From NCBI GenBank assembly GCA_026874595.1, contig CM049306.1, positions 75,393,642 through 75,457,641 of the forward strand: 64,000 nucleotides of DNA, in the 5' to 3' direction. The DNA comes from Sipunculus nudus (Eukaryota; Annelida; Sipuncula; Golfingiida; Sipunculidae). The position numbers and the translations under genes were made by a program. Positions 39,601-53,300 of this stretch are shown here, one piece after another (positions within the stretch are counted from its first letter, which is position 1; each line of letters begins with the position of its first letter). Under the pieces are notes generated by a model. The model had not been told where the DNA came from. It did not search any database and saw only the letters and a list, made by a program, of their open reading frames with translations.

Positions 39601-42600
39601 ACATAGCCAAACAGCGGGAACCTCCCACCTGCAAAATGGAACACCGCTTATGACGTCACGCGTGTGCGAGGCAGAATCAAATCAGTTGACCAGGCACAAA
39701 ATGTCGTAAACGCCTGCAGAGTTTCTCCTGGATTTTGATTTTTGTTCATTACAGGCTATTCATCTCGGGTATGTGGCATTTTTCCTGTCAGAAAATTAGG
39801 TTGCGTTCTAATTTAACTCCTCACCAAAAATCTTTGTTTTGTTTTGATTCTGATTCAAAATATCGTGAAAAAACCTAGTGTCACGATTGGTGGAACGGAC
39901 TATAGGTATATAACTTATAATATGCAGCCTATTTTAGTCAGTGCCACCACCCCTGTCCTCCTGTTTTTTTTTCGTTTTTATTTTTTTTCAAAAGTCAAAG
40001 AATGCCAAAACCTTTAGCTCCTAGTGCAGAAAGAGGAAAATGTGTAATTAACTATTATGGAAATAATAGCGTACCTTATGTCACTTTCATTCAAACTGTT
40101 TAAAACCATTTTATTACAAAGTAGTCTATACTATAACAGACATGATGCACAAAAGAGGCATCCATATACAGGGGACCAGTAATCAAGAGCTGCCGACCCC
40201 TGTTTACAGTGAGACTTGTATTCTCCTTGTGCAAGCCCTTCACTGCTATGTCACATTATTTCATATCCATATCCCAAGGAGGATAAACAATGGTCACTTG
40301 TTAGGGATGTCATGAACAACAGATATATATAAGACATGTCAATGGGGCTGTAAAGTGAATAATATTTATCTGGGAAGCAGATAGGGTACCAAATTTGCAC
40401 ATTTTTGTCTTTATGCATTTGGAGCAAATTTTGTTTGGCAAGTTTGTCCTATGTGGAGATTTTAGAGAAAAATCAGGTGGGCATTTTTGTGGTCAAGTTA
40501 TAATCTAAGAATAGCTTATTAGATCAAACAGAAAATGGGAGCCATACAAAGTAAGGAGGTCTATTGTCAGTTTGTCACCTCCTGATACAAATAATGGAAG
40601 ATGCATATTGTTACAGGTGCTCTTTTTATTATGTGACACAGGCGTAACTCCTGTTGTGGCACTCGTGTCTGGTCGCGTATTACATTCTATGTTTAATCCG
40701 TACTGGTTGAACTCTTGTTGTCATTTTAAGCCTGGGTTTTTCACACCAGGCTGGGGTCACGTGATGAGCCTGATATGTAGGGATACACACAGCGCTGTTT
40801 TTCTAGAGAATTCCTGAAACGTAAGTTTACTGTGTTGTGCAAGATCTTATAGAATTGGAAAATTCTCGGCTTGGGGTGTGAAGGTATATAAAGGGGCTGT
40901 TTTTTAGAACCAGGGCAGAGAGCAGCAGAGCAGATTCCAGCGGACGCAGAAGCGTGTGTCAGTTTCTAGGACCTTATCCGACGAATGCGGCAATTATAGA
41001 TTTTCAAAGACTTTCTCCTGGATTTTATGCATTTAGACTTCAGTTTACTTTTTGGATAGTTGCAAGAGATTTACACTGGACTGTCATTCTCCGAGAGTTT
41101 ACATTTAAAGGACTTATCATTGTGATGGTGTTGGTATCCAGGTACTGTGCACATTATTTTTCTACGTGATTGTATTGACTTGTTGCTGTACCACTGTTTT
41201 ACTGTATAATTGTATTGATTTAGTGTATTGTATTGTTAGGGTTGTTTTAAGAATGAATGATAGTTATTCGTTAACAAAAAAACACTGATTTCTTTATTTA
41301 TTCCCCTAGATATTTCACACTGCCTAGTGTTACAGCATCTGATTTTTTTCATCTCCATTACAAAATTTGTGTTCATCACAAATACGTGATCTGTTTATAT
41401 TAGGTTCCGTAACAATATCCAGTAGGGTTTACAGTGATTCACAGTTGCTCTTAAATTGTCCTAATAGATGAAAAAATATTTCTGCTGCTGCTAGTATTGG
41501 TTTCATTTAATTGTGATCATTGTTCTAGTACAGCACAGCTGTTTGTTATGGTTATAAATACCAACTTTTATGCCTGGTTTGTTTTATTGTCCCCCGCTCC
41601 GCTGATGCGGGGGACATTGTTTTGGGTTTGTCTGTCTGTCTGTCTCTCTGTCAGTCCGTCAGGTTTCGTTTCTGTGAAAAAACTTTTCCTAATTATTATC
41701 CAATTTCATCCAAATTTAGGTCAGTGATAGCTCTCATGCATACCTTGATTGGGAATGGTTTTGGAGTGTCTGGCTTCTGTCTGTCTGTCTGTCACTTTGT
41801 CTGTTTGTCAGGTTTTTCGTTTCCATGCGATAACTTTCCTAAATATTATCTGATTTCATTAAAATTTTGGTCAGTGATTGCTCTCATGCATACCTTGGTT
41901 GGGATTTGTTTTGCACTGTCTGGCTTCTGTCTGTATGTCTGTCTGTCTGTCAGGTTTTCATTTCCATGCAATAACTTTCCTATATATTATCCTATTTTAT
42001 TCAAATTTTTGGTTTTTGTTTCTGTGGGATAACTTTCCTAAATATTATCTGAACTCATTCAAATTTTTGTCAGTGATTGCTCTCATGCATACCCCGGTTC
42101 AGATTTGTTTTGGAATGTCTGGCTTCTGTCTGTCTGTCTGTCACTCTGTCTGTCCGTCCTTTATCAAGCATGAAAAACAACAAGATCCCAAAGCAGGGGA
42201 CATTAAATCCATGAATTTGCATGTGTATATAATTCAAGTTGACTTTTGTTGATTGGCAAATAGTTCAGAATAAAATCAAATAACACATAGGAGCCACTTA
42301 CTTGAGTTCACATCATATAAAAGGGGCCAGTTTACTTTAGTTCACAACATGTAGGGCTACCTAGCTTGGGTTCACATCATGTAGGGGTCAGCTTACTTGA
42401 GTTCACATCATGTAGAGGCCAACTAACTTGAGCTTGCAACTCTGTTCAAGAACTTTTTGTAGATGAATGACTTTGTGATCATGAATGAACTATATAAATG
42501 GACCATCAATACTATATAAAACTATTTATATGTATCAAAACTAGGATTTTCTGATAAATCTTTGATTATCCATCTTTGATTTCCTCCTGGCTTTGTATCT

Positions 42601-45600
42601 GAACTGCAGCAGAATGAGTCATTCAGGTTAACAAGTAATCCTTGAAATTCAATATTTTGCAAGGTATAATTTTAATTAAAGTATATTGAATTTGGCCTAT
42701 GCCCCATTCCTTCATTGCAGCATACCATCAGGAATTAATCTGCAAATATATAAAAATATTGCCAAATTTCAATGGTACCCTACAGTGGAACAGACTGTAG
42801 GCTAATATGATTTTATAGAATCTTCAAATCTTAAGTCCCTTTTCTTGTCAAGCAGCTCATTTGTCTTTTGTATCATTTGTAGGCTGAAGAAAGAAAGAAA
42901 GTCACCAAATGTTAAATCATGTAAAAAGAAACCAGAAAAATCAGAAACAGATGATAAGAGAGAAGAAAAGCCAATCACAGAATTTACTGTGAAGGGAGCC
43001 AAGCCTGGAGACCCTGTTGATGGAAACAAGAACTGGATTGTGGGTAAATATGGCCGGGTGATGCCAATCATGCATCTGAGAAAGAAGGACAGAAGGAAAA
43101 TATCTTTTTAAAACATAATGTTGAATAAAAATCATTTTCCTGTAGGCAAGGCTCTGGCAGCTACCCTTCCAGTGGATAAATCTTGTTTGCAAGATAACTT
43201 AAAAGTTTTTCACAGATCTTTAACGAACTTTACATGTGCATAGATATGGGTAAGAGGACGAAGCCTAGTTAAAATGGGGTCATGACCTTTATTAGGAGAG
43301 TGTTTATTGTATCCCCAGACAAAGCCGGGGGATACTATGTTTTCATGATGGTCCCGCCACCGCATATAAATCTTGTTGGCGCGATATTCAAAAAATATTT
43401 CACGGATCTGTACCAAACTTGGTATATGTAAAGATATGGGTGAGAGGACGACGCCTATTAAAAATGAGGTCATGCCGTTTGCTAGGAGAGTGTCCTTGAC
43501 CTTGAATAGGTCCAATTTTGGGGAAAATCACACAAATTCTTAAATATCTCAAGAAATCTTGCATGGATTGATCCACAAATCAAGTTGACCAAAGATCTTA
43601 GATAGTGTTGTCATGTATTGGAAACTGTTGGTGCCACTTATTGTCCTTTTCTTGTTTTTGTGCCTTTTCATACCCCCATTATTGCCACTTGACAGTACTT
43701 TGAGCATTATAAGTCAAAAACTAATGGAAAGCTTTCTTTCATATTATTCATCTATATAGATAAAGGTTATGGAATGAGAGTGGCCTTGACCTTGAATATT
43801 CCCATATTTGGAGAAAGATATCAGTTCTCGAGTTGATAGATGTATCTATCTGAAAGTCAAAAATGAAAGATGTCAGATGATAAGTTGTTTGAAAAGTCTA
43901 ATGACCTTGACCTTGGTGACCTTGGTTTTGAAGGTCACATCTTAAGAAACCCTGGTGACTTGCCAAGTGTCAGTATCTTCTGAAGGGAGGGTGTGGTTAA
44001 TTGTCTGGGGATAGATACTATGGCACCTGCATTGCCAAGAAATATATAGTTTTCAAATGCTGTGTGAACAAGAAAACTTGCACCAGAAACTGAATAGGTT
44101 TACAAACCTTTATTTGATTTGTCGGATTCTTGATTTCGTTCTAGTATTGAGAGCTCATTAATCTAAAATAAGTTACTGCTCTCTTTTCACTAGTATGTTA
44201 AGGGAGCATATGCAAGCTATTTGATTGGTCCATTTGCCTTGCTCATATATCATAAAATAGCAAGCAGAGTTGCTTGATAAAGCTAGGTCTCTGGAAGTTT
44301 AGCTCCCAAAGCCCTCAACATAGTAAGATGATGATTTTGATTGTTTTCATTAATGACCTCAGTTCATTTCATTGCAGGTATGCCACAGTAAAATAAATCA
44401 ATGTGTATGCTTCAGAAGGAATCATTATTTATTTTAAGTGTAAACAGCAACATTTGTGGGAATAAAATGGATTAATTTGAGGAATGTGCTGCATTTTTGG
44501 TTATACTAATTCAGTTTTATAAAGTTTAGGAACTGAAACTGTAAAAGTGAATTTTAGGGGCTTTTCATCTTTTTTTCACTTTATCACGCTTCCTTAAATT
44601 TTAAATTTATTGAATATAAATCAATAAATGGAACATCTAGGATATGATATAAAAGAAATATAATATTGAAAATCTCCTTCAGTATAGACTAGGAAGTAGA
44701 TAATAATATCTTGTGGGCATGAAATAGTTGAACCGATATGTTATGGAAAAAAGTTCTGTAGAGTATGATGAAGTGTCCCACAGACTTAAGTTTCTTCCTA
44801 TATACTGGCTGTGGACAAAATCTGTGTATAAAAAGTCAAGAAGGGTAACTGAATAATATTATCAGTTGAAACATTGCCTGATAAACATTATCTTATATAA
44901 TGTCTGTTATTATAAAAAAACAATATTCCTGTCATGATATACAAGTATCACTTCAGTTTCCAGTTTTGTATATTGATAATTTTTGTGTGTTTAACCTTAA
45001 CTTGTGGTATATGGTCAAAGTTGATCCATCAAAATTTGTGCATCATCTGAAAAACCTTGAGAAACTAAACAGCAAGACTGATGTCAAAATTGAAGAGGAG
45101 GAAGGAGATTTGACTTGGGAGCTTACTGAGGACCAGCGAGAAATAGTCAAGTTACGAAAAGGTGAATTCCCAGCATTTGAGAAAAAGAAGAAAAAGAAAT
45201 CATCAGCTGTTGAATGGTATGAACAATATGGCTCCCACTTAAGACGGAAAGTGAAAGCAGATGAGCCAGAATTTGAAACAGTTCCGGTTCGGGAGGTAGC
45301 ACAGGTACAGCGAGCCACAAACACTGGCTATAACTCGGGTAGTGATTCTGCTGATTCAGCAGATACGGATGAAATTATTTCATCAAAGAAAGTGAAACCT
45401 TCAGAAGCCAAAGGTGAAAATAGTTCAGAAGGTAGTCCAGTCAAGGGAAAGTTGCAGCAGCATAATGAGGTTGATGGGATACAGAAAACCATGATCATGA
45501 GAAGTGAAAGGAGTGATATATCATCATCAGGTGGTGAGGATGATGGTGAGGCATCTGATGATGATGAGGATGGTGGTGAAGCATTTAAAGTTGAATCTGG

Positions 45601-47342
45601 TTCAGCTTCTGATGATAAAGAAAATATGCAATCATTTAGCAAAAAACATAATGTTGAAAAAACAATAGATACCGGCAGGTCCAGCAGATCTGCCGAGAAA
45701 CGTGCCTTGAACTCCAAAGATGCACCATCATCATCATCAGGTGATGAGGATGATAGTGAGGCATCTGATGATGATGATGATGATGATGGTGGTGATGAAG
45801 CATCTGAAGACGATTCTGGTTCAGCTTCTGATGATAAAGAAAACCAGCAGTCATTTAGCAATAAACATAATGTTGAAAAAACAATAGATACCAGTAGGTC
45901 CAAGAGATATGCTGAGAAACATGCCTTGAACTCCAAAGTTGCATCATCATCAGGTGATAATGATGATGATGAAGATGCGAACAGTGACTTTTCAGATTTA
46001 GATATGGCATCGATTGCATTAACAAAGGCAAGTCCTGTAAAAAAAGAACTGAATAAGGTGACAGCCAAGACATCTCCACAAATTAATGTGAAGACATCAG
46101 TTAGTAACAGCAGTAGATCTAAAATAGTGGATAAAAATAAAACATTAAAAGATAGTTCTGTACTAAAAGATGGAACTGGAAACCAAAGGACTTCTGTCAA
46201 ACAAAGTAAACCAAATAAGTTTGAGGAAAGTTATAATAGTGAAAGTGAGGATTCTGTAGGTTCTTCAGGTACAGATGAAATAATAGCTAATGCTAAAGCA
46301 AGGTCAAATGTGTCTTTAAAACAAGAGAGTTTTAGGTCTTTTTCTGCCTCTTTTGATGAATATTCAAGTGGTTTAATTGAAGCAGATGGAGCTTCTGGTG
46401 ACAGTTCTAGTGATGAAGGGGATGATATATTAGATAAAATAGCATCCAATACCTTTTCAGAGAAGAAGCTTCTGAAAAAAGTACCAGCATCTCCAGTCAA
46501 GTCATCAGAAAAGAAGACACCAGGTGATAAAAGAGAAAGGAAATCTTTAGAGAGAATAAAAAGTAAAGATGTGTCAGAGGTGGTGACTGCTGTAAATATT
46601 AGTAGTAAGAAGGTTGTCAGTCCATGTAATAAAGTAAAATCATCTCAAGAAAATGGACATGTTTTGGACTCGCCACAAGGCACAAGAAAAGCATCAATGG
46701 AAACTGATGCAGGTGTTAAAGACACCAATAATCCATGTACTAGTGGTGATGTTAGTAATGTGAAGAAGAAAAAGGAAAAATCCAAGAAGAGCTCAGGTAC
46801 TGGTCTTTCAAAAATTGAGAAGCATGAGCTTGATAATAAGAAGAGGTTGGAATCGGTGATGCAGAGGACACAAGAAAACAAGAGCCAGAAGATGCTGATT
46901 CAGCAAGCTCTGGCTTCAGTGGTAGGTGATTTTGTGCTTTAAAATATTATATGTTATTATTTACCTTAATACCTCATTTATTTGTCAGTGCCATCTGGTG
47001 CTAGTCTATTAAAACAAAATTGCTCTGAGGGAAATTGCTAATACAGAAAATTCTTCTATTCTTATATTTTGAATAATTGGATTTATAAAATTCTGAGATG
47101 AAAGGGACATCTGTAGTGCTTGGGGTACCAAATATTTGGGCATTACCCAACTCAGACTCAAGTACTCATTGGCATGGCAACATGGTAAATAAATAATTGG
47201 ACATTTGTTTACTGATGCAAAATATGTATGAATTTGATCTGGTGACGGCAAAGCTTTCTCATATTGAAGGAATAGATAAAGATACAGTGGAAATCCACTC
47301 GAAAAGTTAAAACTCATAATTCTTGAGTTCCTTCATATTAAG

Positions 47343-47394
<52 letters not shown>

Positions 47395-50300
47395 GATTGT
47401 TTTTAAACAAGTGTCTGAGTCCAAATTTTAAACTTAAGATTTTGGTTAGTATTATGCAGACTTGAGAACTGGACTACTCCTGTCAGCCCAAGGACTGTAC
47501 AAACAGTAATGGGATTCTGGCTGTGTTCATTTGTTTATATTAGTAGAACATTTAAAACAGAATCATGTCACACCAGGTGATGCAGACACACAACATACAT
47601 ATTAACTAAATAAAAATTGCAATGATTAAAAGGTATCTGTACCCATTTGAATGCTTTTTATTCCTTTTTTTGTTTGGTCTGTACTTAAACATATATATGG
47701 TAATATTAACTCGTGATAATAGTTTCTAAAATTTAATCAGCATACTCCCTTGGATGAATATCTTTTTGAGCATTTCTAACCATCAGGGGGGAGGGGGGTT
47801 AATTTCATTACCTCATATGTTTCTGAACGATTAATTGCTGCAGACTTTAACTAAGGCACTAACAATGACCTGATCCATGAATATTAATTTTAAATCATGC
47901 GTTTGGTAACAATTTCAGGACAACAATACCAATAACAAAAGGATAGTGTTTGACTCAGATTCTGAAGAGGAAAATCTGAAAGCATCAGATCCAAGCCTGG
48001 AGAAAGAGGTATAAAACTTATTTAAATACAGTGAAACCTGTGTAATAAAACTACCCATGGGACTGGCCAAAAGTGGTCTTAATTCACAGGTGGTCTTATT
48101 AGGCAGGTGGACTTTCAGACAGATTCAACTGTACTTGGTCCAGCTGACCGAAAGTCATTTGTGCAAGAGAGATGGCCCTTTATGTGTCATCTGATTGGCA
48201 CCATTCATACAGGGATAATCATAAGACCAGAAGGTTCTAAGTAAAAGGTTTAACACAAAAACAATTTATGACAAACTCTCTTTAAAAACTCAAAATTCAG
48301 TCTTGTTGACCTATATTCAGTCTTGGTGGCCTGTGTCCTGTTAGTTTATAAGTAAGTTCATGTTTGAGCACCTTAAAAGACTCCTTGCTAGGAAATTTAA
48401 TAAATAAGATTTCTCAGCCATTTTTTCATTAATTGTTATGAATTTTTTGGTCTCATAGATAATGATGGCAATGCCTTCTTCATTTTTACACATATTTATG
48501 ATTTTAGAATGTCATATTACAGTATTATTGTAACACTGGCAGCAGTCCAGTTTGTTGCAGGGAATCATGAAAAAAAACCAGTTTAATTTGATATAAATTT
48601 GTGTCTAAATTTTATACATTTGTGTCTAAATCTGAACCTGTTATTGTATCCGCCAAAACGAAGTTTTGAGGATACTATGTTTTTGACTGGGTTCCGCCGC
48701 TGCCGCCGCCGTATTCGTTTCCGGAGAACTCCTGTGAGACTACTTGACAGATTTTTTCCAAAACTTACACCAATTATTGGGTCACGTGAACTGGTGCCTA
48801 ACCAATTGGCATTGACCTCTGACCTTTCTTTTCTGCCCAGTGTTCATTTGTGCGTCCGTTTCCATACTTAAACCCACATATCTTGGGAACCATTTGACCA
48901 ATCAGGAAAAAGTTATGAACAAATGTAGCCCTTGGATAGCTTTATAACATACACAAACAATGGTGGCACCACCTGCAACCATGTTTGCACAGTGTCCATC
49001 TGTTCGTCTGCCTTGGGTTAAAATCACTCATATCTCTGCAGTGGTTTGACTAATTCACCTGAAAATTGGCATACGTATACATCCTGGATAGCTTTCATGA
49101 TCTATGACAGGTTGCGCAAACTACATTCACATTCACTCTGCAGACATCCATGCTTATATCTCTGGACTGGTTTGACGTATCTTCCTGAAAATAAGCATGT
49201 GTATAGATCTCACATAGCTCTTTATCATACATAAAAAACTGTTGGCGCCACCTGCAATCATTTCTGGCATAGCATTCGTCTGTTTGTCTGCCGTGGGACA
49301 AAATCACACATCAATCAGGAAAAAAATTTGCACAAATGTAGATTTTTAGCTTTATAACATACATAAACAAGAGACCCAGGGGTCTAATGTTCACTCTGTG
49401 AATTACTGTGCAATTTGGCAAGTGATTAAAAAAAAATGAATGTAAAAATACCATTCATTCCTTTCCAAGTAGACATTGTCCTATTGCACAATGTAGGTGG
49501 CGCCACCTATCTGGTTTATGAGAAAACTTTCCAAGATGACTGCACATGCCAAATTTCAGACCAATACTCCTGAGATATGAGCAATTTTTACCCAAAGCAA
49601 ATTTTATGAATGGACACCACAGGAAAATTATTGCAGATGGCGCCACCAGTCTTGTTTACGAGATGAGGTGACGAAGATCTATGGACATGCACAATTTCAA
49701 CCCAATACACTGAACAAACACTAAGACGATCAGATGGCAAATGCAAAGTTGGACACTCTGCAAAAAGTATTGTAGGTGGCGCCACCTGTCTGGTTAAAGA
49801 GAAAACTTTCCTAGATAGATAGACATGACAAATTTCAGATCAATACATTGAACAACTCCTGAGATTGAGGGTTGTTATATAAAAGAAACCCAGGTTTGTA
49901 CTGCACAGAAAGGTTCTCCATCATTGTAACCTAAAACTACATAGGTGAGGGAACAAGTATGCCAGGTTTTGGAAAGATCAGTCCATGGGTCCTAGAGGAG
50001 ACTCTGTTTTTGTTGATTATAACAAATAATGACTTAATGACATATTTTGGATAAAAGCAGAAAACACCATTACAGCCTGCTGAAAGTAGCTAAACAGGTG
50101 GCATCACCTGGAGGTCAAAATCATTAAGCAGTCACATGATCAATATTCCTGTGTAATTTGAAACTGAAGGCTGCAGCAGTTCCTAAGATATTTGGTAACA
50201 GACAATACATCATGTATAGAAACACATCAACATCTGTAGATATGCCATCTTGAAAACACTTGACTGAATTTATACTCAAACTAGAATACGGGTAGTGGAC

Positions 50301-53300
50301 AAGCGACTACGTGTATCCGCCAAAATCAGAGAAGGACGAGTGAAGTGAGGCATTGATTGAGTGGCAAGGGGATATAGAGTTACATGTGTTAAATATTAGA
50401 ATGGATCTCTGCCACATAAACATGATTGTAGGTGGCGCTACCTGTTATTTGAACGAGAAACTATCCAAGATATATACACATGCAAAATTTCATGTGGAAA
50501 AGTCAAACCACTGCAGAGATATGAGTGATTTTATCCCACAGCAGACAAACAGATGGACGCTCTGGAAAAATGGCTGCAGGTGGTTCCACCATTTTTGTTC
50601 ATGTTATAAAGCTATCCAAGGGCTACATTTGTGTAAATTTTTTTTCCTGATTGGTCAAACGGTTCCCGAGATATGAGCTTGGATGTCTGCAGTGTTAACG
50701 TGAATGTAGGTGGCGCCACCTGTCATAAAATCAAGAAAGCTATCTAGGATGTATACGCATGCCGAATTTTAGGTGAATTAGTCAAACCACTGCAGAGATA
50801 TGAGTGATTTTAACCCCAGGCAGATTAACAAATGGACACTGTGCAAACATGGTTGCAGGTGGCGCCAACTTTTGTTGTGTATGTTATAAAGCTGTCCCAG
50901 GGCTACATTTGTGTAGAATTCTTTTCCCGATCGGTCAAACGGTTCCCGAGATATATGGGTTTATGTGTGGAGCGTTAACGTGAATGTAGGTGGCGCCACC
51001 TGTCATAAAATCAAGAAAGCTATCTAGGATGTATATGCATGCCGATTTTTAGGTGAATTAGTCAAACCACTGCAGAGATATGAGTGATTTTAACCCCAGG
51101 CAGATGAACAAATGGACACTGTGCAAACATGGTTGCAGGTGGCGCCAACTTTTGTTGTGTATGTTATAAAGCTATCCCAGGGCTACATTTGTGTAAAAAA
51201 TTTTTCCGGATTGGTCAAATGGTTCCCGAGATATATGGGTTTATGTGTAGAGCATTAACGTGAATGTAGGTGGCGCTATCTGTCATAAAATCAAGAAAGC
51301 TATCTAAGTTGTATACGCATGCCGAATTTTAGGTGAATTAGTAAACCACTGCAGAGATATGAGTGATTTTAACCCCAGGCAGATTAACAAATGGACACTG
51401 TGCAAACATGGTTGCAGGTGGCGCCACCTTTTGTTGTGTATGTTATAAAGCTGTCCCAGAGCTACATTTGTGTAAAATTCTTTTCCTGATCGGTCAAACG
51501 GTTCCCGAGATATATGGGTTTATGTGTGGAGCGTTAACTTGAATGTAGGTGGCGCCACCTGTCATAAAATCAAGAAAGCTATCTAGGATGTATATGCATG
51601 CCGATTTTTAGGTGAATTAGTCAAACCACTGCAGAGATATGAGTGATTTTAATCCCAGGCAGATGAATAAATGGACACTGTGCAAACATGGTTGCAGTTG
51701 GCGCCACCTTTTGTTGTGTATGTTATAAAGCTATCCCAGGGCTACATTTGTGTAAAAAAATTTGTCCAGATCGGTCAAACGGTTCCCGAGATATATGGGT
51801 TTATGTGTGGAGCGTTAACTTGAATGTAGGTGGCGCCAACTGTCATAAAATCAAGAAAGCTATCTTGGATGTATATGCATGCCGATTTTTAGGTGAATTA
51901 GTCAACCACTGCAGAGATATGAGTGATTTTAACCCCAGGCAGATGAACAAATGGACACTGTGCAAACATGGTTGCAGTTGGCGCCACCTTTTGTTGTGTA
52001 TGTTATAAAGCTATCCCAGGGCTACATTTGTGTAAAATTTTTTTCCGGATCGGTCAAACGGTTCCCGAGATGTATGGGTTTATGTGTGGAGCATTAACGT
52101 GAATGTAGGTGGCGCCAACTGTCATAAAAGTGAGAAGGCTATCTAGGATGTATATGCATGCCGAATTTTAGGTGAATTAGTCAAACCACTGCAGAGATAT
52201 GAGTGATTCTATCCTCAGGCAGATGAACAGATGGACACTGTGCAAACATGGTTGCAGGTGGCGCCACCTTTTGTTGTGTATGTTATAAAGCTATCCCAGG
52301 GCTACATTTGTGTAAAAAATTTTTCCAGATCGGTCAAACAGTTCCCGAGATATATGGGTTTATGTGTGGAAACAGACGCACAAACGGACGCTGGGCAGAG
52401 ACGAAAGATCAGAGGTCAAGGTCACTTGGTTAAGCACCAGTTCACATGTGACCCGATTATTTATGTAAGTTTCGGAAAAATCTGTCCAGTAGTCTCAGAG
52501 GAGTTCTCCGGAAACGAACGCGGCGGCGGCGGAACCCGGTCAAAAACATAGTATCCGCAAAACTTTGTTTTGGCGGATACAATTATTCCTCTTCCTCTTA
52601 TTACTTTATGACTTATCTTGAAAGAAGTGGAAAGTAACATTTTGTCCAACAGAAAGTAGGTCAACATAGCTGGCGCCACCTGGAGGTCAAAATCATTTAG
52701 CAGTCACATGATCAATATTCCTGTGAAATTTGAAACTGAAGGCTGCAGCAGTTCCTAAGATATTTGGTAACAGACAATACATCCTGTATGGGAACACATC
52801 AAGTTACTAAATTTTGCAACCCACACAATTTGAAGTACTGTAGAGTTGCCATCTTGAAAATGATTTGACTGAATTTACACACAAATTATTCCCCTTCCTC
52901 TTAGGAACTGCTGACTATAATATGAAGGCCAAATTATTAATATTTTGTGACTTATCTTGTAAGAAGTGGAAAAGATCATTTCTTCCCGCAGAAAGTAGGT
53001 CAACACAGGTGGCGCCACCTGGAGGTCAAAATCATTTAGCAGTCACATGATCAATAGTCCTGTGAAATTTGAAACTGAAGGCTGCAGCAATTCCTAAGAT
53101 ATTTGGTAACAGACAATACATCATGTATAGAAACACATCAAGCTGTCATATTTTGCGATCAACAGAATCTGAAGTTACGTAGAGACGCCATCTTGAAAAT
53201 GACTTGACTGAATTTATACTCAAATTATTCCCCTTCCTCTAAGGAACTGTTGGCTATGATATGAAGGCCAAAATATCAATACTTTGTGGCTGATCTTGGA

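Noticed and set aside
41497-42252. Overlapping frames of up to 136 codons
   Set aside because: Products of the CTGTCTGT repeat, with periodic repetition across three frames.
45328-46200. 290-codon antisense frame rich in Ser/Asp
   Set aside because: It is the mirror of the GAT/TCA-rich acidic exon of NOL8; low complexity keeps the antisense frame open.
50353-52551. Several 106-107 codon frames with HLCK and FPRYMGLCVE words
   Set aside because: They repeat with the 280-bp units of the Helentron-like array and shift frame from unit to unit.
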